A stretch of DNA of 64,000 nucleotides. Source: Seriola aureovittata (lineage: Eukaryota; Chordata; Actinopteri; Carangiformes; Carangidae). The DNA is taken from assembly GCF_021018895.1 (NCBI RefSeq), contig NC_079372.1, positions 16,024,318 through 16,088,317 of the forward strand, read 5' to 3'. This document shows, one piece after another, positions 11,481-26,684 of this stretch. Position 1 is the stretch's first letter, and each line of letters begins with the position of its first letter. Below the pieces are notes generated by a model. It was not told where the DNA came from and did no database searches. It saw only the letters and a program-made list of their open reading frames with translations. The position numbers were made by a program, and so were the translations under genes.

Positions 11481-13380
11481 ACAATAGGACCCTGGAAGTA
11501 CCTCACCTAAATATACTGTGGCGATTTTTAAATGCTGATATGACAAAGTATCTGCTGCAAAACAATTTATTTTGGTCAAAGTTAATGCATCTGACTGATA
11601 CAATTTACAAGGAAAAATAAAAATCTTCATCTCAGAGTCATTACTGAATAAAATCTGAACACACAGAGATAGATATATGTGTTTTTATTCTAATATTAAT
11701 TTAATATACATTGAAATACAATTGAAAATCATTTACATTTTGATGTGCTGGGGAAATTTAAGCACATTGTCACTGGGATGTTGAGCATGATTGGATGGTG
11801 GAACATAACTTCTACTGTGTGTCCTTGCAATCAAAAACTACAAGAAAGGCCGTAGGTTTGGTCTCAATACTGGTAGGGACACATAAAAAGTGAAATATCA
11901 TAGTATAGTAGGACATAAAAAGTCATGATATGTCAAAATACCACATAGTATAGTAACGTATAAAAAGTGTGAAAAGACATCATATTGTACTAAGACTAAA
12001 AAATGTCATAGTATGGTGAAGCATAAAAAAGTCATAGTATAATAGGGCATAAAAATGCCATAGTATAGAAAGGAATAAAAATGTCAAAAACAAGATAGCA
12101 TAATAACATGTAAAAATATCATACTATAGTCAAGCATAAAAATGTTTAATAAGGCATGAAAAAGCGAAAGAAATGTCATAGTATAGTAAGGCATAAAAAT
12201 GTCAAAAAAATGTCAAATTATAATATGACATAAATATGTCACAAGACATCATAATCGTAGTGAGGCATAAAAATGTCATAGTGTAGTAAGGCATAAAAAG
12301 GACATGGTATAGTAAGGCATAAAAAGTTCTAAAAAAGACTTACTATAGTAAGGCATAAAAAATAAAGAAAACGACAGTGTAATAAGGCATAAAAAGTCAT
12401 AGAAAGACATAGTATATATTAAGGCATGAAAAGTCAAAAAACCTACATAGTAAAGTAAGTCCTAAAATCGACATAGTATAGTAAGACATAATAACGACAT
12501 AGTATAGTAAGGCATAAAAATGACATAGTATAGTGAGGCAAAAAAAGTCATAAAAACGTCATAGTATTGTAAGGCATAAAAATGTTAAAAAACGTCATAG
12601 TATAGTAAGGCATAAAAATGTCAAAAAACGTCTAAATATAGTATGGCATAAAATTTAATAAAAACGTCATAGTATAGTAAGTCTCATAATAAGTCAGTAT
12701 AATAAGGAATAAAAAGTCATAAAAACGACATAGTACAGTAAGTCATAAAAACGTCATAGTATAGTAAGGCATAAAAAGTCATATAAACATCATAGTATTG
12801 TAAGGCATAAAAATGTCAAAAAACGTCATAGTATAGTAAGGCATGAAAAGTCATAGTATTGTAAGGCATAAAATTGTTAAAAAACGTTGAAATATAGTAT
12901 GGCATAAAAATTCATAAAAACGTCATAGTATAGTAAGGCATGAAAAGTCATAGTATAGTAAGGCATAAAAATGTCAAAAATGTCGAAATGTAGTATGGCA
13001 TGAAAATGTCAAAAAACGTCATAGTATAGTAAGGCATAATAAGTCAGTATAATAAGGAATAAAAAGTCATAAAAACGACATAGTACAGTAAGTCATAAAA
13101 ACTCATAGTATAGTAAGGCATAAAAAGTCATAAAAACGTCATAGTATTGTAAGGCATAAAAATGCCAAAAAACGTCATAGTATAGTAAGGCATGAAAAGT
13201 CATAGTATAGTGAGGCATAAAAATGTAAAAAAAAACGTCATAGAATAGTAAGGCATAAAATTGTCAAAAAACCTCGAAATATAGTATGGCATAAAAATTC
13301 ATAAAAACGTCATAGTACAGTAAGGCATAAAAAGCAAAAAAACCTCATAGTATAGTAAGGCATGAAAATGACATTGTAAA

Positions 13381-13460
13381 GGGTTCCGGATTGGGCTTGA
13401 ACCGACAACCTTTCCATCATTAGGTAACAGCATTATCCACTACACCAGAGAGTGAGCTAA
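13381..13460 (-). repeat. tRNA-like segment, class A (copy A1, unpaired)
   Basis: On the minus strand there is a B-box-like ggttcaagccc, but the D-arm region is altered (ctctggtgtagtgg rather than ctgtggtgtagtgg). No class B partner follows before the next A copy. Confidence 0.75.
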
Positions 13461-14757
13461 GACATAAACACGTCATGGTATATTGACGCATAGAGACAAA
13501 AGAAAATAAAAACACATACTGTAGAAATGAAGTATGGCATAAAAATTCATAAAAACTTCATAGTATAGTAAGGCATAATAAGTCAGTATAATAAGGAATA
13601 AAAAGTCATAAAAACGACATAGTACAGTAAGTCATAAAAACGTCATAGTATAGTAAGGCATAAAAAGTCATAAAAACGTCATAGTATTGTAAGGCATAAA
13701 AATGTCAAAAAACGTCATAGTATAGTAAGGCATGAAAAGTCATAGTATTGTAAGGCATAAAAATGTCAAAAAAAACGTCATAGAATAGTAAGGCATGAAA
13801 TTGTCAAAAAAACGTCGAAATATAGTATGGCATAAAAATTCATAAAAACGTCATAGTATAGTAAGGCATAAAAAGTCATAAAAACGCATAGTATAGTAAG
13901 GCATAAAAAGTCATAGTTAAGTAAGGCATAAAACGTCATAGTATAGTAAGGCATAAAAAGTTATAAAAACATCATAGTATTGTAAGGCATAAAAAGTAAT
14001 AAAAACATCATAGTATTGTAAGGCATAAAAAGTCATAAAAACGTCATAGTATTGTGAGGCATGAAAATGTCAAAAAACGTCATAGTATAGTAAGGCATGA
14101 AAAGTCATAGTATAGTAAGGCAAAAAATGTCAAAAAACGTCGAGATAAAGTATGGCATAAAAATTCATAAAAACTTCATAGTATAGTAAGGCATAATAAG
14201 TCAGTATAATAAGGAATAAAAAGTCATAAAAACGACATAGTACAGTAAGTCATAAAAACGTCATAGTATAGTAAGGCATAAAAAGTCATAAAAACGTCAT
14301 AGTATTGTAAGGCATAAAAATGTCAAAAAACGTCATAGTATAGTAAGGCATGAAAAGTCATAGTATTGTAAGGCATAAAAATGTCAAAAAAAACGTCATA
14401 GAATAGTAAGGCATGAAATTCTCAAAAAACGTCAAAATATACTATGGCATAAAAATTCATAAAAACGTCATAGTATAGTAAGGCATGAAAAGTCATAGTA
14501 TAGTAAGCCATAAAAAAGTCATAGTTTAGTATGGGATAAAAAGTCTTAAAAACGTCATAGAATAGTAAGGCATAAAACGTCATAGTATAGTAAGGCATAA
14601 AAATGTCAAAAAACGTCATACTATACTAAGGCATAAAAATTCATAAAAACGTCATAGTATAGTAAGGCATAAAAAGTCATAAAAACGCATAGTATAGAAA
14701 GGCAAAAAAAGCAAAACAACCTCATAGTATAGTAAGGCATGAAAATGACATTGTGAA

Positions 14758-15258
14758 GGGTTCCAGACTAGGCTTGAACCGACAACCTTTCCATCATTAG
14801 ATAACAGCATTATCCACTACACCACAGAGTGAGCTAAGGCATAAAGACGTCATAGTATATTGAGGCATAAAGACAAAAGAAAAAAAAACACATAATAAAG
14901 AAAGATAAAAAACATCATAATATAGTAAGGCATTAAAATGGCATAGTACAGTAAGGCATAAAAATTCATAAAAACGTTTTATTATAATAACGCATTAAAA
15001 ATTCATAGAATAATAATGCATTTAAAGTCCAAAAAAGGACAAAGTATAATAAGGCATAAAAAATCATAAAAAACAACATAGTACAGAAAGGCAAAAAAAG
15101 TCAAAATCAATATTGTATTGTAAGGCATAAAAACTATATAATAGAGTAAGGCATAAAAAACAACATAGCACAAGGTCCAAGATTGGGCTTGAACCAACAA
15201 CCTTTCCAACATTAAATGACACAGTGATAGCACTATCCACTACACCACAGAGTAAGCA
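14758..15258 (-). repeat. tRNA-like pair A2 (14758-14837) and B1 (15172-15258)
   Basis: Both read as tRNA-like on the minus strand: A-box-like tggtgtagtgg, then a B-box-like ggttcaagc. Class B carries a few extra bases between the boxes. The 334-bp linker includes a variant block (acgttttattataataacg, then caaaaaaggacaaagtataa). Confidence 0.8.
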
Positions 15259-16280
15259 AAGGCATAAAGACGTCGTGGTATAATTGGGCATAAAAAACAA
15301 AAAAAAACAACATAATATAGAAAGGCATGAAAAATCATGAAAAACGACATAGTATAGTAAGGCATAAAAAGTCATAGTTAAGTACGGCATAAAACGTCAT
15401 AGTATAGTAAGGCATAAAAAGTTATAAAAACGACATAGTACAGTAAGGCATAAAAATGTCAAAAAACGTCATAGTATTGTAAGGCATAAAAATGCCAAAA
15501 AACGTCATAGAATAGTAAGGCATGAAAAGTCATAGTATAGTGAGGCATAAAAATGTCAAAAAACATTGAAATATAGTATGGCATAAAAATGTCAAAAAAC
15601 GTCATAGTATAGTAAGGCATGAAAATTCATAGTACAGTAAGGCATAAAAATGTCAAAAATGTCGAAATGTAGTATGGCATGAAAATGTCAAAAAAACGTC
15701 ATAGTATAGTAAGGCATAATAAGTCAGTATAATAAGGAATAAAAAGTCATAAAAACGACATAGTACAGTAAGTCATAAAAACTCATAGTATAGTAAGGCA
15801 TAAAAAGTCATAAAAACGTCATAGTATTGTAAGGCATAAAAATGTCAAAAAACGTCATAGTATAGTAAGGCATGAAAAGTCATAGTATTGTAAGGCATAA
15901 AAATGTCAAAAAAAACGTCATAGAATAGTAAGGCATGAAATTCTCAAAAAACGTCGAAATATAGTATGGCATAAAAATTCATAAAAATGTCATAGTATAG
16001 TAAGGCATGAAAAGTCATAGTATAGTAAGCCATAAAAAGTCATAGTTTAGTATGGGATAAAAAGTCTTAAAAACGTCATAGTATAGTAAGGCATAAAAAC
16101 GTCATAGTATAGTAAGGCATAAAAATGTCAAAAAAACGTCATACTATACTAAGGCATAAAAATTCATAAAAACGTCATAGTATAGTAAGGCATAAAAAGT
16201 CATAAAAACGCATAGTATAGAAAGGCAAAAAAAGCAAAACAACCTCATAGTATAGTAAGGCATGAAAATGACATTTTGAA

Positions 16281-16785
16281 GGGTTCCAGACTAGGCTTGA
16301 ACCGACAACCTTTCCATCATTAGGTAACAGCATTATCCACTACACCACAGAGTGAGCTAAGACACGAAGACGTCATAGTATATTGAGGCATAAAGACAAA
16401 AGAAAAAAAAAAAAAACACATAATAAAGAAAGATAAAAAACATCATAATATAGTAAGGCATTAAAATGGCATAGTACAGTAAGGCATAAAAATTCATAAA
16501 AACGTTTTATTATAATAACGCATTAAAAATTCATAGAATAATAATGCATTTAAAGTCCAAAAAAGGACAAAGTATAATAAGGCATAAAAAATCATAAAAA
16601 CAAGATAGTACAGAAAGGCAAAAAAAGTCAAAATCAATATTGTATTGTAAGGCATAAAAACTATATAATAGAGTAAGGCATAAAAAACAACATAGCACAA
16701 GGTCCAAGATTGGGCTTGAACCAACAACCTTTCCAACATTAAATGACACGGTGACAGCACTATCCACTACACCACAGAGCAAGCA
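16281..16785 (-). repeat. tRNA-like pair A3 (16281-16360) and B2 (16699-16785)
   Basis: Same arrangement as A2/B1, with a 338-bp linker. The difference sits mainly in a longer poly-A run near 16400. Confidence 0.8.
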
Positions 16786-17175
16786 AAGGCATAAAGACGT
16801 CGTGGTATAATGGGGCATAAAAAAAAAAAAAAAAACAACATAATATAGAAAGGCATGAAAAATCATGAAAAACGACATAGTATAGTAAGGCATAAAAAGT
16901 CATAGTTAAGTACGGCATAAAACGTCATAGTATAGTAAGGCATAAAAAGTCATAAAAACGACATAGTACAGTAAGGCATAAAAATGTCAAAAAACGTCAT
17001 AGTATAGTAAGGCATAAAAAGTCAAAAAAAACGTCATAGTATAATAAGGCATAAAAATTCATAAAAACGTCATAGTATAGTAAGGCATAAAAAGTCATAA
17101 AAACGCATAGTATAGAAAGGCAAAAAAAGCAAAACAACCTCATAGTATAGTAAGGCATGAAAATGACATTTTGAA

Positions 17176-17675
17176 GGGTTCCAGACTAGGCTTGAACCGA
17201 CAACCTTTCCATCATTAGGTAACAGCATTATCCACTACACCACAGAGTGAGCTAAGACACGAAGACGTCATAGTATATTGAGGCATAAAGACAAAAGAAA
17301 AAAAAACACATAATAAAGAAAGATAAAAAACATCATAATATAGTAAGGCATTAAAATGGCATAGTACAGTAAGGCATAAAAATTCATAAAAACGTTTTAT
17401 TATAATAACGCATTAAAAATTCATAGAATAATAATGCATTTAAAGTCCAAAAAAGGACAAAGTATAATAAGGCATAAAAAATCATAAAAACAAGATAGTA
17501 CAGAAAGGCAAAAAAAGTCAAAATCAATATTGTATTGTAAGGCATAAAAATGTCATAGTATAGTAAGGCATAAAAAACAACATAGCACAAGGTCCAAGAT
17601 TGGGCTTGAACCAACAACCTTTCCAACATTAAATGACACAGTGACAGCACTATCCACTACACCACAGAGTAAGCA
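17176..17675 (-). repeat. tRNA-like pair A4 (17176-17255) and B3 (17589-17675)
   Basis: Long-linker type (333 bp). A4 lies only 390 bp after B2, the tightest packing of modules in the array. Confidence 0.8.
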
Positions 17676-19366
17676 AAGGCATAAAGACGTCGTGGTATAA
17701 TGGGGCATAAAAACTAAAAAAACAACATAATATAGAAAGGCATGAAAAATCATGAAAAACGACATAGTATAGTAAGCATAAAAAGTCATAGTTAAGTACG
17801 GCATAAAACGTCATAGTATAGTAAGGCATGAAAAGTCATAGTACAGTAAGTCATAAAAATGTCAAAAATGTCGAAATGTAGTATGGCATGAAAATGTCAA
17901 AAAACGTCATAGTATAGTAAGGCATAAAAAGTCATAGTATTGTAAGGCATAAAAAGTCATAAAAACGACATAGTACAGTAAGTCATAAAAACGTCATAGT
18001 ATAATAAGGCATAAAAAGTCATAAAAACGTCATAGTATTGTAAGGCATAAAAATGTCAAAAAACGTCATAGTATAGTAAGGCATGAAAAGTCATAGTATT
18101 GTAAGGCATAAAAATGTCAAAAAACGTCATAGGATAGTAAGGCATGAAAATGTCAAAAAACGTCGAAATATAGTATGGCATAAAAATTCATAAAAACGTC
18201 ATAGTATAGTAAGGCATAAAAAGTCATAAAAACGCATAGTATAGTAAGGCATAAAAAGTCATAGTTAAGTAAGGCATAAAACGTTATAGTATAGTAAGGC
18301 ATAAAAAGTTATAAAAACATCATAGTATTGTAAGGCATAAAAAGTAATAAAAACGACATAGTACAGTGAGGCATAAAAATGTCAAAAAACATCGAAATAT
18401 AGTATGGCATAAAAATGTCAAAAAACGTCATAGTATAGTAAGGCATGAAAAGTCATAGTATAGTAAGGCATAAAAATGTCAAAAATGTCGAAATATAGTA
18501 TGGCATGAAAATGTCAAAAAACGTCATAGTATAGTAAGGCATAATAAGTCAGTATAATAAGGAATAAAAAGTCATAAAAACGACATAGTACAGTAAGTCA
18601 TAAAAACGTCATAGTATAGTAAGGCATAAAGATGTCAAAAAACGTCATAGTATTGTAAGGCATAAAAATTTCAAAAAACGTCATAGTATAGTAAGGCATA
18701 AAACGTCATAGAATAGTAAGGCATAAAAAGTCATAAAAACGTCATAGTATTGTGAGGCATAAAAATGTCAAAAAACGTCATAGTATAGTAAGGCATGAAA
18801 AGTCATAGTATAGTAAGGCATAAAAATGTCAAAAAACGTTGAAATAAAGTATGGCATAAAAATTCATAAAAACTTCATAGTATAGTAAGGCATAATAAGT
18901 CAGTATAATAAGGAATAAAAAGTCATAAAAACGACATAGTACAGTAAGTCATAAAAACTCATACTATAGTAAGGCGTAAAAAGTCATGAAAACATCATAG
19001 TATTGTAAGGCATAAAAATTCAAAAAACCTCATAGTATAGTATTGCATAAAAATTCATAAAAACATCATAGTATAGTATGGCATAAAAAGTCATAGTATA
19101 GTAAGCATAAAAAGTCATAAAAACGTCATAGTATTGTAAGGCATAAAAATGTCAAAAAACGTCATAGTATAGTAAGGCATGAAAAGTCATAGTATTGTAA
19201 GGCATAAAAATGTCAAAAAAAACGCCATAGAATACTAAGGCATGAAATTGTCAAAAAACGTCGAAATATAGTATGGCATAAAAAGTCATAAAAACGCATA
19301 GTATAGAAAGGCAAAAAAAGCAAAAAAACCTCATAGTATAGTAGGGCATGAAAATGACATTGTAAA

Positions 19367-19718
19367 GGGTTCCGGAATGGGCTTGAACCGACAACCTTTC
19401 CATCATTAGGTAACAGCATTATCCACTACACCACAGAGTGAGCTAAGACATAAAGACGTCATAGTATATTGAGGCATAAAGACACAAGAAAAAAAAAACA
19501 CATAATAAAGAAAGGCATAAAAAATCATGAAAATGACATAGTACAGAAAGGCAAAAAAAGTCAAAATCAATATTGTATTGTAAGGCATAAAAACTATATA
19601 ATAGAGTAAGGCTTAAAAAACAACATTGCACAAGGTCCAAGATTGGGCTTGAACCAACAACCTTTCCAACATTAAGTGACAGAGTGACAGCACTATCCAC
19701 TACACCACAGAGTAAGCG
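19367..19718 (-). repeat. tRNA-like pair A5 (19367-19446) and B4 (19632-19718)
   Basis: Short-linker type: exactly 185 bp between the segments, lacking the acgttttattataataacg block. A5 has the ccggaatgggcttg variant, shared only with A7 and A8. Confidence 0.8.
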
Positions 19719-22022
19719 AAGGCATGAAGACGTCATGGTATAATGAGGCATAAAAAACTAAAAAAACAACATAATATAGAAAGGCATGAAAAATCATAAA
19801 AACGTCATAGTATAGTAAGGCATAAAAAGTCAAAAAAACGTCATAGTATAGTAAGGCATGAAAAGTCATAGTATAGTGAGGCATAAAAATGTCAAAAAAC
19901 ATCGAAATATAGTATGGCATAAAAATATCAAAAAACGTCATAGTATAGTAAGGCATGAAAAGTCATAGTATAGTAAGGCATAAAAATTCATAAAAAATGT
20001 CAAAAAACGTCATAGTATAGTACGGCATAAAAAGTCATAAAAACTCATAGTATAGTAAGGCATAATAAGTCAGTATAATAAGGAATAAAAAGTCATAAAA
20101 ACGACATAGTACAGTAAGGCATAAAAAGTCATACTATAGTATGGCATAAAAAGTCATAAAAACGTAATAGTATTGTAAGGCATAAAAATGTCAAAAAACG
20201 TCATAGTATAGTAAGCATAAAAATGTCAAAAAACGTCATAGTATAGTAAGGCATGAAAAGTCATAGTATAGTAAGCCATAAAACGTCATAGTATAGTAAG
20301 GCATAAAAAGTTATAAAAACATCATAGTATTGTAAGGCATAAAAAGTAATAAAAACGACATAGTACAGTAAGGCATAAAAAGTCAAAAAAACGTCATAGT
20401 ATAGTAAGGCATAAAAAGTCATAAAAACGTCATAGTATTGTAAGGCATAAAAATGTCAAAAAACGTCATAGTATAGTAAGGCATGAAAAGTCATAGTATA
20501 GTAAGGCATAAAAAGTCATAAAAACGTCATAGTATTGTAAGGCATAAAAATGTCAAAAAACGTCATAGTATAGTAAGGCATGAAAAGTCATAGTATAGTA
20601 AGGCATAAAAATGTCAAAAATGTCGAAATGTAGTATGGCATGAAAATGTCAAAAAACGTCATAGTATAGTAAGGCATAATAAGTCAGTATAATAAGGAAT
20701 AAAAAGTCATAAAAACGACATAGTACAGTAAGTCATAAAAACTCATAGTATAGTAAGGCGTAAAAATGTCAAAAATGTCGAAATGTAGTATGGCATGAAA
20801 ATGTCAAAAAACGTCATAGTATAGTAAGGCATAATAAGTCAGTATAATAAGGAATAAAAAGTCATAAAAACGACATAGTACAGTAAGTCATAAAAACTCA
20901 TAGTATAGTAAGGCATAAAAAGTCATAAAAACGTCATAGTATAGTAAGGCATAAAAAGTCACAAAAATGTCATAGTATTGTAAGGCATAAAAATGTCAAA
21001 AAAAACGTCATAGTATTGTAAGGCATAAAAATGTCAAAAAACGTCATAGTATAGTAAGGCATGAAAAGTCATAGTATTGTAAGGCATAAAAATGTCAAAA
21101 AAAACGTCATAGGATAGTAAGGCATGAAATTGTCAAAAAACGTCGAAATATAGTATGGCATAAAAATTCATAAAAACGTCATAGTATAGTAAGGCATAAA
21201 AATTCATAAAAACGCATAGTATAGTAAGGAATAAAAAGTCATAGTTAAGTAAGGCATAAAACGTTATAGTATAGTAAGGCATAAAAAGTTATAAAAACAT
21301 CATAGTATTGTAAGGCATAAAAAGTAATAAAAACGACATAGTACAGTGAGGCATAAAAATGTCCAAAAACATCGAAATATAGTATGGCATAAAAATGTCA
21401 AAAAACGTCATAGTATAGTAAGGCATGAAAAGTCATAGTATAGTAAGGCATAAAAATGTCAAAAATGTCGAAATGTAGTATGGCATGAAAATGTCAAAAA
21501 ACGTCATAGTATAGTAAGGCATAATAAGTCAGTATAATAAGGAATAAAAAGTCATAAAAACGACATAGTACAGTAAGTCAAAAAAAGGTCATAGTATAGT
21601 AAGGCATAAAGATGTCAAAAAACGTCATAGTATTGTAAGGCATAAAAATGTCAAAAAACGTCATAGTATAGTAAGGCATGAAAAGTCATAGTATAGTAAG
21701 CCATAAAAAGTCATAGTTTAGTATGGGATAAAAAGTCTTAAAAACGTCATAGTATAGTAAGGCATAAAAACGTCATAGTATAGTAAGGCATAAAAATGTC
21801 AAAAAACGTCGAAATATAGTATGGCATAAAAATTCATAAAAACGTCATAGTATAGTACGGCATAAAAAGTCATAAAAACGTCATAGTATACTAAGGCATA
21901 AAAATTCATAAAAACGTCATAGTATAGTAAGGCATAAAAAGTCGTAAAAACGCATAGTATAGAAAGGCAAAAAAAGCAAAACAACCTCATAGTATAGTAA
22001 GGCATGAAAATGACATTGTGAA

Positions 22023-22524
22023 GGGTTCCAGACTGGGCTTGAACCGACAACCTTTCCATCATTAGGTAACAGCATTATCCACTACACCACAGAGTGAGCT
22101 AAGACATGAAGACGTCATAGTATATTGAGGCATAAAGACAAAAGAAAAAAAAAACACATAATAAAGAAAGGCAAAAAAACATCATAATATAGTAAGGCAT
22201 TAAAATGGCATAGTACAGTAAGGCATAAAAATTCATAAAAACGTTTTATTATAATAACGCATTAAAAATTCATAGAATAATAATGCATTTAAAGTCCAAA
22301 AAAGGACAAAGTATAATAAGGCATAAAAAATCATAAAAACAAGATAGTACAGAAAGGCAAAAAAAGTCAAAATCAATATTGTATTGTAAGGCATAAAAAC
22401 TATATAATAGAGTAAGGCATAAAAAACAACATAGCACAAGGTCCAAGATTGGGCTTGAACCAACAACCTTTCCAACATTAAATGACACAGTGACAGCACT
22501 ATCCACTACACCACAGAGTAAGCA
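22023..22524 (-). repeat. tRNA-like pair A6 (22023-22102) and B5 (22438-22524)
   Basis: Long-linker type (335 bp), closely matching the A2-A4 modules. Confidence 0.8.
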
Positions 22525-24219
22525 GAGGCATGGGACGTCGTGGTATAATTGGGCATAAAAAACTAAAAAAAACAACATAATATAGAAAGGCATGAAAAAT
22601 CATGAAAAACGACATAGTATAGTAAGGCATAAAAAGTCATAGTTAAGTACGGCATAAAACGTCATAGTATAGTAAGGCATGAAAAGTCATAGTACAGTAA
22701 GGCATAAAAATGTCAAAAATGTCGAAATGTAGTATGGCATGAAAATGTCAAAAAACGTCATAGTATAGTAAGGCATAATAAGTCAGTATAATAAGGAATA
22801 AAAAGTCATAAAAACGACATAGTACAGTAAGTCATAAAAACGTCATAGTATAGTAAGGCATAAAAAGTCATAAAAACGTCATAGTATTGTAAGGCATAAA
22901 AATGTCAAAAAACGTCACAGTATAGTAAGGCATGAAAAGTCATAGTATTGTAAGGCATAAAAATGTCAAAAAAAACGTCATAGGATAGTAAGGCATGAAA
23001 TTGTCAAAAAACGTCGAAATATAGTATGGCATAAAAATTCATAAAAACGTCATAGTATAGTAAGGCATAAAAAGTCATAAAAACGCATAGTATAGTAAGG
23101 CATAAAAAGTCATAGTTAAGTAAGGCATAAAACGTTATAGTATAGTAAGGCATAAAAAGTTATAAAAACATCATAGTATTGTAAGGCATAAAAAGTAATA
23201 AAAACGACATAGTACAGTGAGGCATAAAAATGTCAAAAAACATCGAAATATAGTATGGCATAAAAATGTCAAAAAACGTCATAGTATAGTAAGGCATGAA
23301 AAGTCATAGTATAGTAAGGCATAAAAATGTCAAAAATGTCGAAATGTAGTATGGCATGAAAATGTCAAAAAACGTCATAGTATAGTAAGGCATAATAAGT
23401 CAGTATAATAAGGAATAAAAAGTCATAAAAACGACATAGTACAGTAAGTCATAAAAACGTCATAGTATAGTAAGGCATAAAGATGTCAAAAAACGTCATA
23501 GTATTGTAAGGCATAAAAATGTCAAAAAACGTCATAGTATAGTAAGGCATGAAAAGTCATAGTATAGTAATGCATAAAAAGTCATAAAAACGTCATAGTA
23601 TTGTGAGGCATAAAAATGTCAAAAAACGTCATAGTATAGTAAGGCATGAAAAGTCATAGTATAGTAAGGCAAAAAATGTCAAAAAACGTTGAAATAAAGT
23701 ATGGCATAAAAATTCATAAAAACTTCATAGTATAGTAAGGCATAATAAGTCAGTATAATAAGGAATAAAAAGTCATAAAAACGACATAGTACAGTAAGTC
23801 ATAAAAACTCATACTATAGTAAGGCGTAAAAAGTCATGAAAACATCATAGTATTGTAAGGCATAAAAATTTCAAAAAACCTCATAGTATAGTATTGCATA
23901 AAAATTCATAAAAACATCATAGTATAGTAAGGCATAAAAAGTCATAGTATAGTAAGGCATAAAAAGTCATAAAAACGTCATAGTATTGTAAGGCTTAAAA
24001 ATGTCAAAAAAAGTCATAGTATAGTAAGGCATGAAAAGTCATAGTATTGTAAGGCATAAAAATGTCAAAAAAAACGTCATAGAATAGTAAGGCATAAAAT
24101 TGTCAAAAAACCTCGAAATATAGTATGGCATAAAAATTCATAAAAACGTCATAGTACAGTAAGGCATAAAAAGCAAAAAAACCTCATAGTATAGTAGGGC
24201 ATGAAAATGACATTGTAAA

Positions 24220-24571
24220 GGGTTCCGGAATGGGCTTGAACCGACAACCTTTCCATCATTAGGTAACAGCATTATCCACTACACCACAGAGTGAGCTAAG
24301 ACATAAAGACGTCATAGTATATTGAGGCATAAAGACACAAGAAAAAAAAAACACATAATAAAGAAAGGCATAAAAAATCATGAAAATGACATAGTACAGA
24401 AAGGCAAAAAAAGTCAAAATCAATATTGTATTGTAAGGCATAAAAACTATATAATAGAGTAAGGCTTAAAAAACAACATTGCACAAGGTCCAAGATTGGG
24501 CTTGAACCAACAACCTTTCCAACATTAAGTGACAGAGTGACAGCACTATCCACTACACCACAGAGTAAGCG
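24220..24571 (-). repeat. tRNA-like pair A7 (24220-24299) and B6 (24485-24571)
   Basis: Short-linker type (185 bp). It is nearly identical to A5/B4, displaced by 4853 bp. Confidence 0.8.
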
Positions 24572-26332
24572 AAGGCATGAAGACGTCATGGTATAATGAG
24601 GCATAAAAAATTAAAAAAACAACATAATATAGAAAGGCATGAAAAATCATAAAAACGTCATAGTATAGTAAGGCATAAAAAGTCAAAAAAACGTCATAGT
24701 ATAGTAAGGCATGAAAAGTCATAGTATAGTGAGGCATAAAAATGTCAAAAAACATCGAAATATAGTATGGCATAAAAATATCAAAAAACGTCATAGTATA
24801 GTAAGGCATGAAAAGTCATAGTATAGTAAGGCATAAAAATGTCAAAAATGTCGAAATGTAGTACGGCGTGAAAATGTCAAAAAACGTCATAGTATAGTAA
24901 GGCATAATAAGTCAGTATAATAAGGAATAAAAAGTCATAAAAACGACATAGTACAGTAAGGCATAAAAAGTCATACTATAGTATGGCATAAAAAGTCATA
25001 AAAACGTAATAGTATTGTAAGGCATAAAAATGTCAAAAAACATCATAGTATTGTAAGGCATAAAAATGTCAAAAAACGTCATAGTATAGTAAGGCATGAA
25101 AAGTCATAGTATAGTAAGCCATAAAACGTCATAGTATAGTAAGGCATAAAAAGTTATAAAAACATCATAGTATTGTAAGGCATAAAAAGTAATAAAAACG
25201 ACATAGTACAGTAAGGCATAAAAATGTCAAAAAACGTCATAGTATAGTAAGGCATAAAAAGTCATAAAAACGTCATAGTATTGTAAGGCATAAAAATGTC
25301 AAAAAACGTCATAGTATAGTAAGGCATGAAAAGTCATAGTATAGTAAGGCATAAAAAGTCATAAAAACGTCATAGTATTGTAAGGCATAAAAATGTCAAA
25401 AAACGTCATAGTATAGTAAGGCATGAAAAGTCATAGTATAGTAAGGCATAAAAATGTCAAAAATGTCGAAATGTAGTATGGCATGAAAATGTCAAAAAAC
25501 GTCATAGTATAGTAAGGCATAATAAGTCAGTATAATAAGGAATAAAAAGTCATAAAAACGACATAGTACAGTAAGTCATAAAAACTCATAGTATAGTAAG
25601 GCATAAAAAGTCATAAAAACGTCATAGTATAGTAAGGCATAAAAAGTCACAAAAATGTCATAGTATTGTAAGGCATAAAAATGTCAAAAAAAACGTCATA
25701 GTATTGTAAGGCATAAAAATGCCAAAAAACGTCATAGTATTGTAAGGCATAAAAAGTCATAGTATAGTAAGGCATAAAAATGTCAAAAAACGTCGAAATA
25801 AAGTATGGCATAAAAATTCATAAAAACGTCATAGTATAGTAAGGCATAATAAGTCAGTATAACAAGGAATAAAAAGTCATAAAAACGACATAGTACAGTA
25901 AGTCATAAAAACTCATACTATAGTAAGGCGTAAAAAGTCATAAAAACATCATAGTATTGTAAGGCATAAAAATTTCAAAAAACCTCATAGTATAGTATTG
26001 CATAAAAATTCATAAAAACATCATAGTATAGTAAGGCATAAAAAGTCATAGTATAGTAAGGCATAAAAAGTCATAAAAACGTCATAGTATTGTAAGGCTT
26101 AAAAATGTCAAAAAAAGTCATAGTATAGTAAGGCATGAAAAGTCATAGTATTGTAAGGCATAAAAATGTCAAATAAAACGTCATAGAATAGTAAGGCATA
26201 AAATTGTCAAAAAACCTCGAAATATAGTATGGCATAAAAAGTCATAAAAAGTCATAAAAAGTCATAGTTAAGTAAGGCATAAAAAGCAAAAAAACCTCAT
26301 AGTATAGTAGGGCATGAAAATGACATTGTAAA

Positions 26333-26684
26333 GGGTTCCGGAATGGGCTTGAACTGACAACCTTTCCATCATTAGGTAACAGCATTATCCACTACACCAC
26401 AGAGTGAGCTAAGACATAAAGACGTCATAGTATATTGAGGCATAAAGACACAAGAAAAAAAAAACACATAATAAAGAAAGGCATAAAAAATCATGAAAAT
26501 GACATAGTACAGAAAGGCAAAAAAAGTCAAAATCAATATTGTATTGTAAGGCATAAAAACTATATAATAGAGTAAGGCTTAAAAAACAACATTGCACAAG
26601 GTCCAAGATTGGGCTTGAACCAACAACCTTTCCAACATTAAGTGACAGAGTGACAGCACTATCCACTACACCACAGAGTAAGCG
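26333..26684 (-). repeat. tRNA-like pair A8 (26333-26412) and B7 (26598-26684)
   Basis: Short-linker type (185 bp), displaced 2113 bp from A7/B6. A8 has one change in the shared T-arm region (gaactgacaacc). Confidence 0.8.
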